Shown piece after piece: positions 1 to 11,422 of a stretch of 64,000 nt of DNA; position 1 is the first letter of the stretch, and each line of letters starts with the position of its first letter. Both the position numbers and the translations under genes were made by a program. This DNA comes from Drechmeria coniospora (Eukaryota > Ascomycota > Sordariomycetes > Hypocreales > Ophiocordycipitaceae). The DNA lies in NCBI RefSeq assembly GCF_001625195.1, contig NC_054390.1:3806027-3870026 (forward strand), written 5' to 3'. The notes beneath the pieces were generated by a model. It did no database searches. It was not told the origin of the DNA and worked only from the letters and a program-made list of their open reading frames with translations.

Positions 1-1210
1 TCCATACATTAATACGTGGTATCTACTTACAGTGGCTCTATGGAGTAATTAATACGGAGTACCTACTTGGCTGCTAGGTAGTAATTGTTACTTGCTTTGC
101 ACATGTACTTACAACTGTCAATTACAGTACATACGGAGTGCGGAGTACCGTAAGCACACTTTGATGCAAGTACAAGTACCTACGTGCTCGTAAGTTGGTG
201 AGCATGCACAGAACCTACAGTACTTACTCGCATATTCGTACAGCAGGGGTACTACATGCACCTACGTAGGTATACGCTGGCTTGTATTCCAATGTATTCC
301 TCGCAGATGGGTGTGTGCTGTACTCCGTAGTGTAAGGTACTGTACGTGTGCTGTGCTGTACGTGCAAGGAAGGACTGTCGCTACGTACTTGAACTTGCAC
401 GGAGAGGAGAAATACTGTACGGGGTGATGACGAATTAATTACCTACTTAAGTACTTCCTTGTAATACTGTACTCTGTACCTACTTGTGCAGTAGTCACGA
501 ATGAATACTCCGCAAGTACTTGGAACGTGAACTGCGCGCATCAAAGTGTCAAGGCACGAGGTGTGTGGCAGAGCGATGGCAATGTACAGCAATTACCTGT
601 AATACTGCGTCGAGTCCGCCCGACTGGCCATCTCGCACAAGTATTACTCATGCACCGTACGCGGGTGCACATGCACTCCGTACACTTGCAGCAATTTCAA
701 TAGTGCACTTGCTTGTACTTACTTGCATGTACAAGGGTAGATCTTGGGTTGCATACGCCAATAATATGGATGGATCTACATTTACTCCGTACTTTCTACA
801 GTAGATTCATCGCAGTGCATACAAGGACATACGTGTACTACTTACACTGAGTAATCACCAAACTACTAGGTGGTACCTAGTACGGAGGACGCCCAGTACT
901 TGCCGTTATAGCCCTTGTTGCTGACCATCGCCACATTTACTGTAGTTGTACATCCTAAGTACTGTACATACTGCTTTACTCTGCGCGGAGTACGGAATAA
1001 GTACAGTACAGTACTCCGTACGTACTCGTATATCCGCACAGAATTACCCATTTAGAGCTTCCTCCTACTCGCACTCTGCGAGGTACCCTGCACCAGGCAC
1101 CTGGCAGAATCCCTGCAGTAAAACTCGCGCAAGCCCACGTGCGTTCGACACCTAATATTACTGTACTTACTTGGTACCCTACGGAGTACTAGGTACTTAC
1201 AGCCCCCCAC
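1..1210. repeat. GTAC-rich intergenic block
   Basis: This stretch has no convincing gene. It is saturated with short words built around the palindrome GTAC, mainly TACTCCGTAC, its complement GTACGGAGTA, TACTTAC and TACTTGCA, in both orientations and without a fixed period. The short open frames here are translations of these words. The same vocabulary recurs in most other spacers of the window. Confidence 0.7.
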
Positions 1211-2089
1211 TGTAGGTGTGTCGCACAGGCACACCTGACTCCCCAGCACATCGCTTGGTCGCTCCGTACAAAGGTGGCACAAAGGTGCCTCGTACTTGGA
1301 CCACTCCAGCCGAGCACGACGGCATGGGCGCCAAGATTCGCGTCTTGCATGGGCACGCCGACGTCGGCTACGAGTGGGTGCATTGGACCGGGCGGCTTGC
1401 TCGGCATGGACGAGATGATAATTACAGCAACCTTCCACGGGCAAGGCACCGTTCTCTGGCACATGCACGAGACGGCTTCTGGGCCCAAGCACGCCCACGC
1501 CATCGAGGTGGCTGGGGACGGGGAGCCGTCCCGATGGTGCAGGAACAAGCGCTGACAGCGACAAAGCCATGGTCCGGGAGTGCATTTCGTCGACGGCCAA
1601 GGTTTCGGACCTTGCTCCCGCTGCATCCTGTCGTCGACATCGAAGGCGGCGAGCTAGCTGGTCTCTCCATCGCACACCGATCGCGCCCGCTCCCTAGGCA
1701 ATCCCGATCCATGCTCCCGCGCATGCCATGCATGTTTCCTGCCGGCCCTCCTTGGCTGTGCCGTGGTCGGTTCCACTGCATTTGCGGGGGTTGGTCGAGG
1801 CTCGGCGACAACTCTGCTTGCTCTTGATGGACATGTACTTGCGAAGTAGGATCGCGGCACGAATGCTCCCCATGGGCGGGTGCGTCTTCACACCGACAGA
1901 TGCAAGCATGTGCATGGCAGGCGTAGAAACGAAGCTGCACATGTATGGCACTGCAGCGCACTTGCACGAGCGTGCAAGTAGTTGATGCCGGTATCACTGC
2001 ACGCAATGCATATGAAAGCACAGTAGTGCGAGTACGTTGCTGGCAGACATCAGGGCTGTGTTGTGCCAAGAAACTCGATGCATAGGCCG
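1211..2089. other. GC-rich island without recognisable gene
   Basis: A GC-richer segment lies between two GTAC-rich blocks. Both strands carry overlapping open frames of up to about 215 codons, as expected for GC-rich DNA with few stops. None shows a signal peptide, a known motif or a convincing splice structure. I see no gene that I can support. Confidence 0.4.
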
Positions 2090-3125
2090 ATCAGTACAGT
2101 AGGCGTACGTGTGTGTACTTGCTGCAGTGCAAGTGTATTTGTATAAGTACTGTGCTTGCCTACCTACCTAAGTACTTAAGTAGTAGGTATACTGTACGAC
2201 AAGTATCTCGTATGTGAGTGGCATTACTGTAGACATTGCAAAATGTACGGAGTACGGAGTTACATGTACTTATTATTTCTCCGTACGCTCTGAACTTATG
2301 CGAGTAGTACGGAGTACTCCGTTCAAACACACATGTCGTGGTGTAACATGTACCTGGCACTGTGATCCTGATTGGTGCACCAAGCCAAGTACTTGGATCG
2401 TCGGTGCACGTTCCTAGTATTCCTGGCCCCCGTACTCCGTACTCCGTACATCTGCGGGGAGTTGCATTCGGTGTACACACAAGTACGGAGAGTAAGTACA
2501 ATTGCAAGTACCAAGACCTCGTACGAGAATAAGTACTTGTATGTTCAAGTGCTCCGTACGTGGACGGAGTGCATGCATGTACTTGTAAACGAAGAGTCCA
2601 AGTTGTTCTCCGTACGCAAGTATAAGAAAGTACATTTGCACCTGCATTCTGTACTGATGGCCTACATGTAATGCTTGCATGCGCGGAGTGCTCCGTCGTC
2701 TGTCATGTACTTGCATGTACACTTGCTCGATGCAAGTACTTGTACTCCGTACTCCGTACATGTAATTACTCCGTACTACAGTACAGTACTGTACTTGGGG
2801 AGTACTTACTGACGCCTACTTCCTAGCAGCAGTACATGTGCCTCGTACCTAAGCAAGTACTTTTACACCTACTGCACTTACAATACAGTACATGCACGTA
2901 AGTAAGCACATGTACAGCACAAGTAGGTGTACTTGCCTGCCGATGCACCCTAGCATTTCACGTGCCAATCTCTGCACCTGTCATTTGTGTATGAAAACTC
3001 CGTCATGCATGTGCGTTTGCTCCGTAGTAAAACTACAGGTACCTATCTACTTACTATACACGGGCTAAATGTACCAGTATTACTTACTGTACGGAGTAAT
3101 ACTCCGTACCTATTCTCGTACTCAC
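2090..3125. repeat. GTAC-rich intergenic block
   Basis: A dense block of TACTCCGTAC, GTACGGAGTA, TACTTGTAC and TACATGTAC words in both orientations. No coding signal is visible. It is the same element type as at the left edge of the window. Confidence 0.7.
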
Positions 3126-4344
3126 CATTCCCTACCAGAAGCCCGGACGACGAGGTCGTGGCCGATGCCGACCTCGGGTTTTGCCCATTGATCGGGCTTG
3201 CAGAAATCCTGGATTGAATTGTTTTTGATTTTGCCATGGACATGTTGCAGGTTGGCAAGTGGCATGCGCATGTACCGACGTGCAAGCACACGTACAGTAC
3301 GCGTGCATGAGCATGATGGTGGACATGTTCGTCCGAGGACACGGGCAGAGGGCTCCGCCGTCATGCGCCGGGCGATGCTAGCCGCAACAGATTTGTCGTC
3401 GTGGAGAAATAGGTAGGTGCGTAGTGTACGACGTGACGTGGTCGTTGAACGGCTTGCGCCATGGCCAGTCTTGACTCGAGGTCGCTTTGGGAAGCGATCC
3501 ACCTTCAGCCGAACGGATGGCTGGCAGTCGGCGCCAGTCGGCGGTGGGTGCCGGGCCATTGGGCAGGGAAGGCCTGCGCGCCCGAATTCGCCCACGGCAC
3601 CTGGCACACCGAACTGCTGGTAAGTACCTTGCAGGTACTCCATGCACCAGTACTCCGTACTGTACAGTAAGTACTTGGAGAATCGTCCGACGAAATCCGT
3701 CGCGGTCTATGCCTGTACGCCTGCTCGTACCCACGTAACCGAGTGTACTTGAAGCAACCCGGCCATCTCGCACGATGCCGCGTACCACCGCATATGGATA
3801 TACATGTCTGCATATTCTTCGCAGGCGAGGGACGAAAGCGACGACAGCCGGAGGAAGTACTACCCTCTACGAATTGCTCTCGAGGTACCTTCTGCAACCC
3901 CCCCCCCCCCCCCCCCCGGCCCCCCATGTTCATGCCTGAACCTGAAAGGTACGGGTACATCGGCAGGAATACGTGCAAGTGCAACCACTTGTACTCCGCA
4001 CAGCACAGCACTCCGTACTCCGTACATGTATATGCGATGGAAATTACGAGGTAGCAGTCCACCTACTCCATACCGGTCCCGTCTACTGCGGACGGAAGGC
4101 GGGATCATGCCCCCTCGGAGAATGGAGTCTCGTTTGTTGGGCTGCCTCGCTGGCTAGTCGGCGAGCCGGGCGACCAGCGGCTGGCTGGGTCGCAATAAAT
4201 GCATGGCAGAGCCCAAACCAAATGCATCCATCGTCAACCGTCAGGCCTCATGCATCCATCGTCAACCGACTTCCCTTTTCACCGCCGTCCCCCTCCCCCT
4301 CTCTCCATACCTCTTCCAGCGACGACGACGACGACGACGAAACG
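3126..4344. other. Spacer and leader of the HAD phosphatase gene
   Basis: This holds a GC-rich island (about 3126-3640), GTAC-type words (about 3630-3700 and 3950-4040), a run of 20 C at 3898-3917, and a 19-bp direct repeat (4222-4240 and 4250-4268). It ends in a CT-rich leader followed by a GAC repeat just before the ATG at 4345, which looks like a fungal promoter and 5' leader. No separate gene is supported. Confidence 0.5.
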
Positions 4345-5430
4345 ATGAGGTCCTTTGTTTGCACCGCCCTATCCCTGGCGGTTGCCGGAACCCTCTCCCT
4401 CACAGAAGCGGCGCCCGGCACGAGAGGAAAATGCACGGCCGGACCCCGGCTCACGCACTGGCCGTCGGACGTCGCCGCCGCGCTCAACAAGATGATCGCT
4501 CGGAACAAGAATCAGGGTCGGTACGCCGTCTTCGACATGGACAACACGAGCTACCAGTTCGACCTCGAGGAGTCGCTGCTGCCCTATCTCGAGAACAAGG
4601 CGGTCATCACGCGCGACAGCATGGATCCGTCCCTCAAGCTCATCCCCTTCAAGGACTCGGCCGGGCACAAGGAGAGCCTGTACAGCTACTATCATCGCCT
4701 GTGCGAGATCGACGATGCCGTCTGCTATCCGTTCGCCGCCCAGATCTTCAGTGGCATCCCGCTCCGCAAGCTCAAGGTGCACGTCGACGAGCTCATGAAG
4801 CTCAAGGGCTCGGTGCCGACGACCCTGTACCAGGGCGATACGGTCGTCAAGGTCGAGGTGCAACCGCCCAAGATCTACAGGGGCCAGGTTGAGCTGTTCA
4901 ACAAGCTCAGGAACAACGGCATCGACGTCTACATCGTGAGCGCCGCCTCGGAGGAGCTCGTCCGCATGGTCGCCTCCGACCCCCAGTACGGCTACAACGT
5001 GACGGCCAAGAACGTCATCGGCGTCACCCTGCTCATGAAGAAACTCGCCACGGGCGAACTCACGTCGTCGCGCAAGCAGATCGCCGCCGGCACCTACGAC
5101 GAAAAGGCCAACCTCGACCTCCAGATGACGCCCTACCTCTGGACCCCGGCCACTTGGAAGGCCGGCAAGTGGGCCGCCATCATGACCTACATCGACGAGT
5201 GGGAGCCGCCCATCCTCGCGGCCGGCGACACGCCCGACAGCGACGGGCCCATGCTCTTCCGCGTCGACGTCGCGAGGGGCGGCAGACGTCTGTGGGTGAA
5301 CCGCAAGGAGAAGTACATGCGCCAGCTCGAGGGCATGATAGAAAAGGCAAAGGCCGATCAGGAGCGCGAGGGGCTTCCCGTGACGGCTCACATGAACTGG
5401 CTCGTTGTGAAGCCCGAGCAAATTCTGTAG
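4345..5430 (+). CDS. Secreted HAD-superfamily phosphatase
   Basis: A single-exon gene of 361 residues. The first 22 or so residues form a signal peptide ending in a TEA/APG-like cleavage site, so the product is probably secreted. Haloacid dehalogenase motifs are in order: motif I DMDNT at 64-68 (Asp nucleophile and Asp acid/base), motif II Ser in IVSAAS near 199, a candidate motif III Lys near 275, and motif IV GDTPDSD at 294-300. DMDNT followed by a large cap domain resembles phosphoserine phosphatase-like enzymes and the phosphorylcholine phosphatase (PchP) type, so the substrate is probably a small phosphomonoester such as phosphocholine; that is inference. The ATG at 4345 was chosen because it starts the signal peptide; the upstream open frame translates leader DNA. 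The family call is firm, the substrate is not. Confidence 0.88.
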   Translation: MRSFVCTALSLAVAGTLSLTEAAPGTRGKCTAGPRLTHWPSDVAAALNKMIARNKNQGRYAVFDMDNTSYQFDLEESLLPYLENKAVITRDSMDPSLKLIPFKDSAGHKESLYSYYHRLCEIDDAVCYPFAAQIFSGIPLRKLKVHVDELMKLKGSVPTTLYQGDTVVKVEVQPPKIYRGQVELFNKLRNNGIDVYIVSAASEELVRMVASDPQYGYNVTAKNVIGVTLLMKKLATGELTSSRKQIAAGTYDEKANLDLQMTPYLWTPATWKAGKWAAIMTYIDEWEPPILAAGDTPDSDGPMLFRVDVARGGRRLWVNRKEKYMRQLEGMIEKAKADQEREGLPVTAHMNWLVVKPEQIL

Positions 5431-6326
5431 TGCCTAGGGCATTCGCCGTTCTGCTCTGCCATTTTCCCCTACATCTTTCTTCTTGGCTTTTTCTGCCGCC
5501 TGACGAGCGATCCTTTGGGAGCATCCATTGTACATATCTGCATGCATAAATAGACAGCGATCTAACGAGTACTTGACCAAGTACATGCCCCAGCGCCTTC
5601 GCCCGTGTGCTCGATGGTCCATTCGCACATGTACTGTACACTTGCCTCGGTAGCCGTGTATGATCGCACGGCCGACTCATCAATCGATCGTTCTATTTCA
5701 TGCACACTTACACACCCATTACGTACTGGCAATGGGTATTATGTTGAGGCCGGTGTGAAGCCGCCTGCAGGCACGTTCTGTGCTGCACCCGACTGACATA
5801 AGCAAGTTCCCGTTTAGGTCAGGACCCTCCATTGCTGCGACGGTACGCTGTTGGTGTACAAGTATTATTATTAATACGACTACTTAAGTACTTAAGTGCA
5901 GTACAGAGTACGGAGTACAGTATGTACTGTGCTTAAGAAAGTACGGAGTACTCCGTACAACTAATAAAGTACTTAGTTGTACATGCTCAGTGTACCTACT
6001 CTGTACTTGTGCTGGATTTTTACATGTATTACTTGATACTGTACTCCGTACAGAGTACTCTGCGAAATACTTGCAGCACTACCTGCGAAATATTTGCAGC
6101 GATTCTCCGTAATACTTGGTGATGCATCATCGTACGTCATTCGACAGCCAGCCTCCAACACATCCTCCAACACATCCTCCAACACATCCTCCACCACGTC
6201 CGCCAAGAGGGATCAAGGCAACAGTCTTTGCTGTCAAGCTCGACGTCACGTAGCATTGTGCCGACATCACAGATACCCAACCCCCCAGGTAGACGGACAG
6301 ATCCGTCGCCCGCCGCACGCAGCACA
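5431..6326. other. Spacer with GTAC-rich block and 12-bp tandem repeat
   Basis: After the phosphatase stop there is about 400 bp of unremarkable sequence. A GTAC-rich block follows (about 5860-6110), then three tandem copies of the 12-mer CCTCCAACACAT (6152-6187) plus a partial fourth. The repeat lies in the promoter or leader of the next gene. No gene is seen. Confidence 0.55.
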
Positions 6327-7502
6327 ATGACCTCGGCCATGCTTCGGCTCGTTCCCCGAACCCTTCCCTCCCGCTGTGCACCAGCAGCTCTCCGGCGGAC
6401 GCTCTTCTCCCACCGACCGTCGGCACGAGCGACGGAGGAATTCGACATCACAAAGCTCAACGCCAAGCGGCGCGACTACGAGCAGAATCGGACCGCCTTC
6501 CTCGCCGCCGGTGCCCTCGCCGGCATCGTCTCCTTTGTCTACACGGCATGGAAACTCAAGCAGGCGCTCGACGGCTCGGGCGAGAGGTCCAAGCTGGCCG
6601 TCAAATGCGACGCGCCGTCGTCGATTCCCACGGAGACGTTCAAGACCGAGGCCGGCGAGAAGCGAAAGGTGGTCCTGCATGACGACGAGGGTCGGGAAAT
6701 CATACCGACCGGCCACGGCCTCGTCAAGGCGTTCCCGCGCGCCATCGAACTTGACATGCCCACGGCGCGGCAGGGACTAGACCGAAACGAGGCGTCCATG
6801 GCGGCCTCCATCTCGGACGAAGCGGGTGTCGAGTTCACCCTCGTCGGGCTCGGCATGCGGACCGTCACCTTTATCGGCATCCAGGTCTACCTTGTCGGCT
6901 TGTACGTGGCCACCCAGGACATTGCCCGGCTGCAGCACCACCTCGTCAAGAAGATCAACCCGCTCGCGACGACGCTCATCCCGACGGAGAAGGAGGCGCT
7001 GCGCAAGGCCCTGCTCGACGCCGTCGAGGGCGACGAGACGTGGGACTCGATCCTCCAAGAGTCCGGGTGCCGCACCGCCCTCCGCATCGTTCCCGTTCGC
7101 GACACCGACTTCCACCACCTGCGCGACGGCTTCGTGCGAGCCATCCAGGCGCGCTCGCAGCGAGGCACGGCCTACAACGACGAGGCCTTTGCCGGGGCCA
7201 TGAAGCGGTTCAAGGTCATGTTCAACCGCGGGTCGGTGCCGAAGAAGAAGGAACTGCTGCTCTGCCGCGACGGCGCCGGTGCCTTGTCGGTCCTGTACGG
7301 CGATGGCGAGCGGACGAAGAAGCGGGAGCCGACGCGAGAGGTCATGGGCACCGTCGACGACGAGCGCCTCTCCCGGCTGCTGTGGTTGAACTACCTGTCC
7401 GGCAGCAAGGTGGCGTCGGAGGAGGCGAGGAGGAACATAATCGAGGGCATCATGGAGCTCGTAGAGCGACCGGTGGGCACCGTCGCGGCCCAAGTCGTGT
7501 GA
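6327..7502 (+). CDS. AIM18: Mitochondrial chalcone isomerase-fold protein, AIM18/AIM46-like
   Basis: A single exon of 391 residues. The N-terminus (MTSAMLRLVPRTLPSRC) is basic and hydroxylated without acids, as in a mitochondrial presequence. A single membrane segment lies at about 58-75 (FLAAGALAGIVSFVYTAW). The second half, from about residue 155, has the features of the fungal chalcone isomerase-like domain: VEFTLVGLGMRTVTFIGIQVYLVGLYVA, then FVRAIQARS, then LSRLLWLNYLSGSKVASEEARRNIIEGI. Yeast Aim18 and Aim46 belong to this family; they are inner-membrane, intermembrane-space-facing, haem-binding proteins without isomerase activity. The ATG at 6327 begins the presequence. A run of 21 G starts eight bases after the stop. 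Confidence 0.85.
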   Translation: MTSAMLRLVPRTLPSRCAPAALRRTLFSHRPSARATEEFDITKLNAKRRDYEQNRTAFLAAGALAGIVSFVYTAWKLKQALDGSGERSKLAVKCDAPSSIPTETFKTEAGEKRKVVLHDDEGREIIPTGHGLVKAFPRAIELDMPTARQGLDRNEASMAASISDEAGVEFTLVGLGMRTVTFIGIQVYLVGLYVATQDIARLQHHLVKKINPLATTLIPTEKEALRKALLDAVEGDETWDSILQESGCRTALRIVPVRDTDFHHLRDGFVRAIQARSQRGTAYNDEAFAGAMKRFKVMFNRGSVPKKKELLLCRDGAGALSVLYGDGERTKKREPTREVMGTVDDERLSRLLWLNYLSGSKVASEEARRNIIEGIMELVERPVGTVAAQVV

Positions 7503-7917
7503 TGGTCAAGGGGGGGGGGGGGGGGGGGGGACGCCGGCAGGCGTGGCAGGTTGGAGCACCTGCCCGGTTATTACCTGCGAGGACGTGCGTGGACATTTCG
7601 TGCCACGCATGGCAAGCAAGAGGCGCGCCGGTGCATCAAAAGTTCTGCATCAAAGGGACACTGGCCAACTCGTCAAGTTCACAACCGTTCGAGACTTTGT
7701 GCCATTGGCGAATTCTAGCACTCCCACGAGCCGGTCAACGCCGCTCTATCCGCGTCTAGCATCCATGTCTAGTAGCATCCGTGTCTAGCATCCGTGCTTA
7801 GCATCTGCGTCTAGCCTACGCCACTAGGCATCCGCCTCGGGTGTGACGATGGCTCCGTCACAGCCGGCTTCTGACTAGAAATCAGGCCCATCTCCGCTCG
7901 CGGATGCGCCGGGCCGC
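7503..7917. other. Convergent intergenic region with poly-G run
   Basis: The 3' ends of the AIM18-like and glutaredoxin genes face each other here. The segment holds a run of 21 G (7510-7530) and a short imperfect repeat of a TCTAGCATCCGTG-like unit at about 7750-7815. Both 3' UTRs probably lie here. No gene is seen. Confidence 0.5.
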
Positions 7918-8475
<558 letters not shown>

Positions 8476-9800
8476 GTTCGCTTGTCGTTGGGGGGATGGT
8501 GTTGTTGAGAAGAATTGTCGGAAGATGCTGAACATGGGCGTCGCCTTGCGGGAGTGCAGTCTCGAGTATGCAAGAGGGGTAGCGAGCGAGATATATGTCT
8601 GCGGGGCAATCAATCGCTGCATCAAGCCGGTGGCGGTGGCAGCTTCGGGAGAGGCACGGGAACTGTGGACGATTGGCGCCGTTGCTGTTCGATGGACGGG
8701 CAGTTAAATGGAAGCGTAGCGGACGAGACTGGATTTGTCAGGCCGTACGGAGTAGTGCTTCGGGCGTTAGTCAGAAGCGCCGCGAGATGATGCAATCAGT
8801 GGATGACGCTTAGAGGCAAGGCCTGTTGCGTGCTAAAACTGCCAACACAGCCTAGGGAATAATAATGCTGCAATACCAAGTTCAGCTACTCCGACTGCTA
8901 ATCGAGTTGCTCGTCACCACCTACGGAGTACAGTAGGGCCATTAATAATTCATCCTCCACTCTCTGAGGAATCTTGTACAGTACATGTACAGTACATGTA
9001 CTCCGTACAGTACTTGTACTTGTACTCCGTACTTAAGTTCTCCCGAAATGTACTCCGTGGTACCGCACTCGCTGTACTCCGCACGTGCTGTACTTCTACT
9101 GCACAGTGCTTACTTACAGGATGTGTTTCGTACTGGCTGTACTTATTGTTGAATAACGAGGGAGTAACAGACACCCAACACTACAGTACACGGACAAGTA
9201 CGTACATAAGTAGGTACCTACTGGTGACAGCATGCGGTATACAGTACTTGCAAGGTACAGAGCAGTACTTGTGCACCTCTCCACAGTGCGGCACGCACAA
9301 CGCCCTCGTAGCTCGCTGCACTGTAGTCCCAACTAGGGCACCGGAATAGCCTCACCCAAACCTGCAGTCACGTACGGATAACGTCCATTCTTGCGGGCAA
9401 GTGGCCGCTGCTTCGTCACACAAGCCGCACCGACGTCCTCGAACGGTCTTACCCGCGGCGGCCACACACAAAAGTCGAATCATCATCAGCGTCCACCCGC
9501 AACGAGCTGCCTCGCCAATGACACTCTCGAACAGGCTCGAGAAGTCAACGTCGGGAACTCGACACCCCTCGCAAGAGGGGGGACGAGGATCCCTAGAAAT
9601 CAAATCAAGCCTAGACAGGCTGTTCGATGTCCTCTAGCAAATGCTCCCGAATCGCTGGCGGCTGTCCCTTTGCCTCGACTGGCCGAGCAGGTAGCAGCCT
9701 AGCCTTGATGCCGACTGCTTGCCCCCGTCACAACCGACGCCAGAGCGGGTGCTCGCCAACTTCGTCAGCCCAACCCCGGCATCCCACCTCCCTCCCTCGC
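8476..9800. other. Spacer with GTAC-rich block
   Basis: The glutaredoxin promoter and possible extended leader lie at 8476-8900. A dense GTAC-rich block covers about 8920-9320. A moderately GC-rich stretch (9350-9800) follows and leads into the 3' end of the aldehyde dehydrogenase gene. Short open frames at 9391-9702 show no recognisable features. Confidence 0.5.
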
Positions 9801-11422
9801 TCAATCAAATACCTTCTTCCACACCCATAGGCTCGTCGAGTTTGTGTACTGCTTGAAGCCCTCGATGCCCCATTCGACGCCGACGCCGCTCTCCTTGTGG
9901 CCGCCAAAAGGCACGTGGGGCGCCACGTCAAAGTGCGAGTTCACCCAGACGCTGCCGGCGCTCAGCTGCCGAGCCATCCTCTCGGCCCGCTCGACGTCGC
10001 GGCTCCAGACGGAGGCGCCGAGCCCCGTGCGCAGCCCGTTGGCCCGCCGCAGCACGTCGTCTTCGTCGGTCCACCTGAGCAGCGGCACGATGGGCCCAAA
10101 GGGCTCCTCGACGACGATGCGCGAGTCCTCGGGCGGGTTGTCGATGATGGCAGGCTCGATGAAGTAGCCCTTGGACGACGACCGCACCTCGCCCCGGAGC
10201 GCCGTCCGCCACCGGCACGCGTCGATCTGCGAGTACATGTCCTTGACCAGGTCAAACCTGGCCTCGTCAGCAACCCCACGAACGCGCCCTCGTCGTCGGC
10301 CCGCCGAGCCGAGGGGGGGGGGGGGGTGGGGGCGTCTCACTGGATGCGGTTCTGCACCGGGCCGACGACCACGTCGGGCTCGAAGCCGGCGCCCGTCTTG
10401 ACCTTTGCCCTGGTGAACTCGACCATGGCGTCTCGGAACTGGTCGTATATCTCCTCGTGGACGTAGATGCGCTTGGTGAGCATGCAGATCTGCCCCGAGT
10501 TCAGGAACGAGCTCATGGCAATCTTCGGCACGCATTTGGCCACGTCCACGTCCTCGCACACGACGGCCGCGTCGTTGCCTCCCAGCTCCAGCACGTAGCG
10601 CTTCAGCGTCTTGGCGCAGCTCGCCGCCACTCGCTTGCCCGTGGGGATGGAGCCGGTGAAGGAAATCATGTCGATGCCGCCGTGCTCCGTCATCCACGGG
10701 CCGAGCTCGTCGTGGCCGCTGAGGACCTGGAAGACGCCGGGTGGGAAGATGGACATGCCGAGCTCGCCGAGCTTGAGGTCGCAGTACGGCGTGAACGGGG
10801 ACGGCTTCACGATCATGACGTTGCCCGTCATGAGCGCCGGCCCGACCTTGCCCATGCCGAGCAGGATGGGCCAGTTCCAGGGGATGATGGCTCCGCAGAC
10901 ACCCAAGGGAGGAAAGGTGGCGTAGATGGTCCGCTCCTCGACGTCCTCGACGACTTCTTCCTTGACTTCCATGGTCGCAAAGGTTCGAAGCCACGCGAGC
11001 GTCATGTCGAGCTCCTGGTGGGATAGGGAAAGCGGCTTGCCCTGCTCCATGGTCAACAGCTGTTCCAACTCGTGCCGATTCTGCTCGATGGCGTCGGCAA
11101 AGGCCAGAAGAAGCCTGGATCGCTCGGCAAATGCCGTCTTGGACCATGCGGTGAACGCCTCGCGAGCATGTTGGACGGCCAGGTCGAGGTCGTCTCTGGT
11201 GGCCACGGGGACCTCGTACAGCGCTTCGCCCGTCGCGGGGTCTATGGAGTGTCTGGTCCGCTCGGACGCCACGAACTGGCCGTTGATGATGTTGCCCGGG
11301 TAATGCTACGCACGTCGGTCCATGAGTCAGCGCACTTGCCAGCTCTGTCGGGGAAGGTGGCTAGGCCGCTTCGGCGGCGGCGGCGGCGGCGGTCCTACTG
11401 TGATGTCCATCGTAGGAGCCAT
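9801..11422 (-). CDS. NAD(P)+-dependent aldehyde dehydrogenase
   Basis: Three exons: a 24-nt first exon 11422-11399 (MAPTMDIT), 11305-10341 and 10257-9801; 481 residues. Introns are 93 bp (GTAGGA...GTAG) and 83 bp (GTGAGA...CCAG). The protein has the full ALDH layout: PWNW near 150, cofactor-loop FTGS at 224-227, general-base Glu in LELGG at 248, catalytic Cys in GQIC at 282, EEPFGPIVP, and a C-terminal FGGHKESGVG. It oxidises an aldehyde to the acid; the substrate cannot be told from sequence. The tiny first exon is supported because the join restores THYPGNIINGQFV, the usual N-terminal strand; without it the first Met is at 11272 and this strand is lost. Both introns hold low-complexity DNA: a GGC repeat and a run of 14 G (plus strand). 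Confidence 0.9.
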
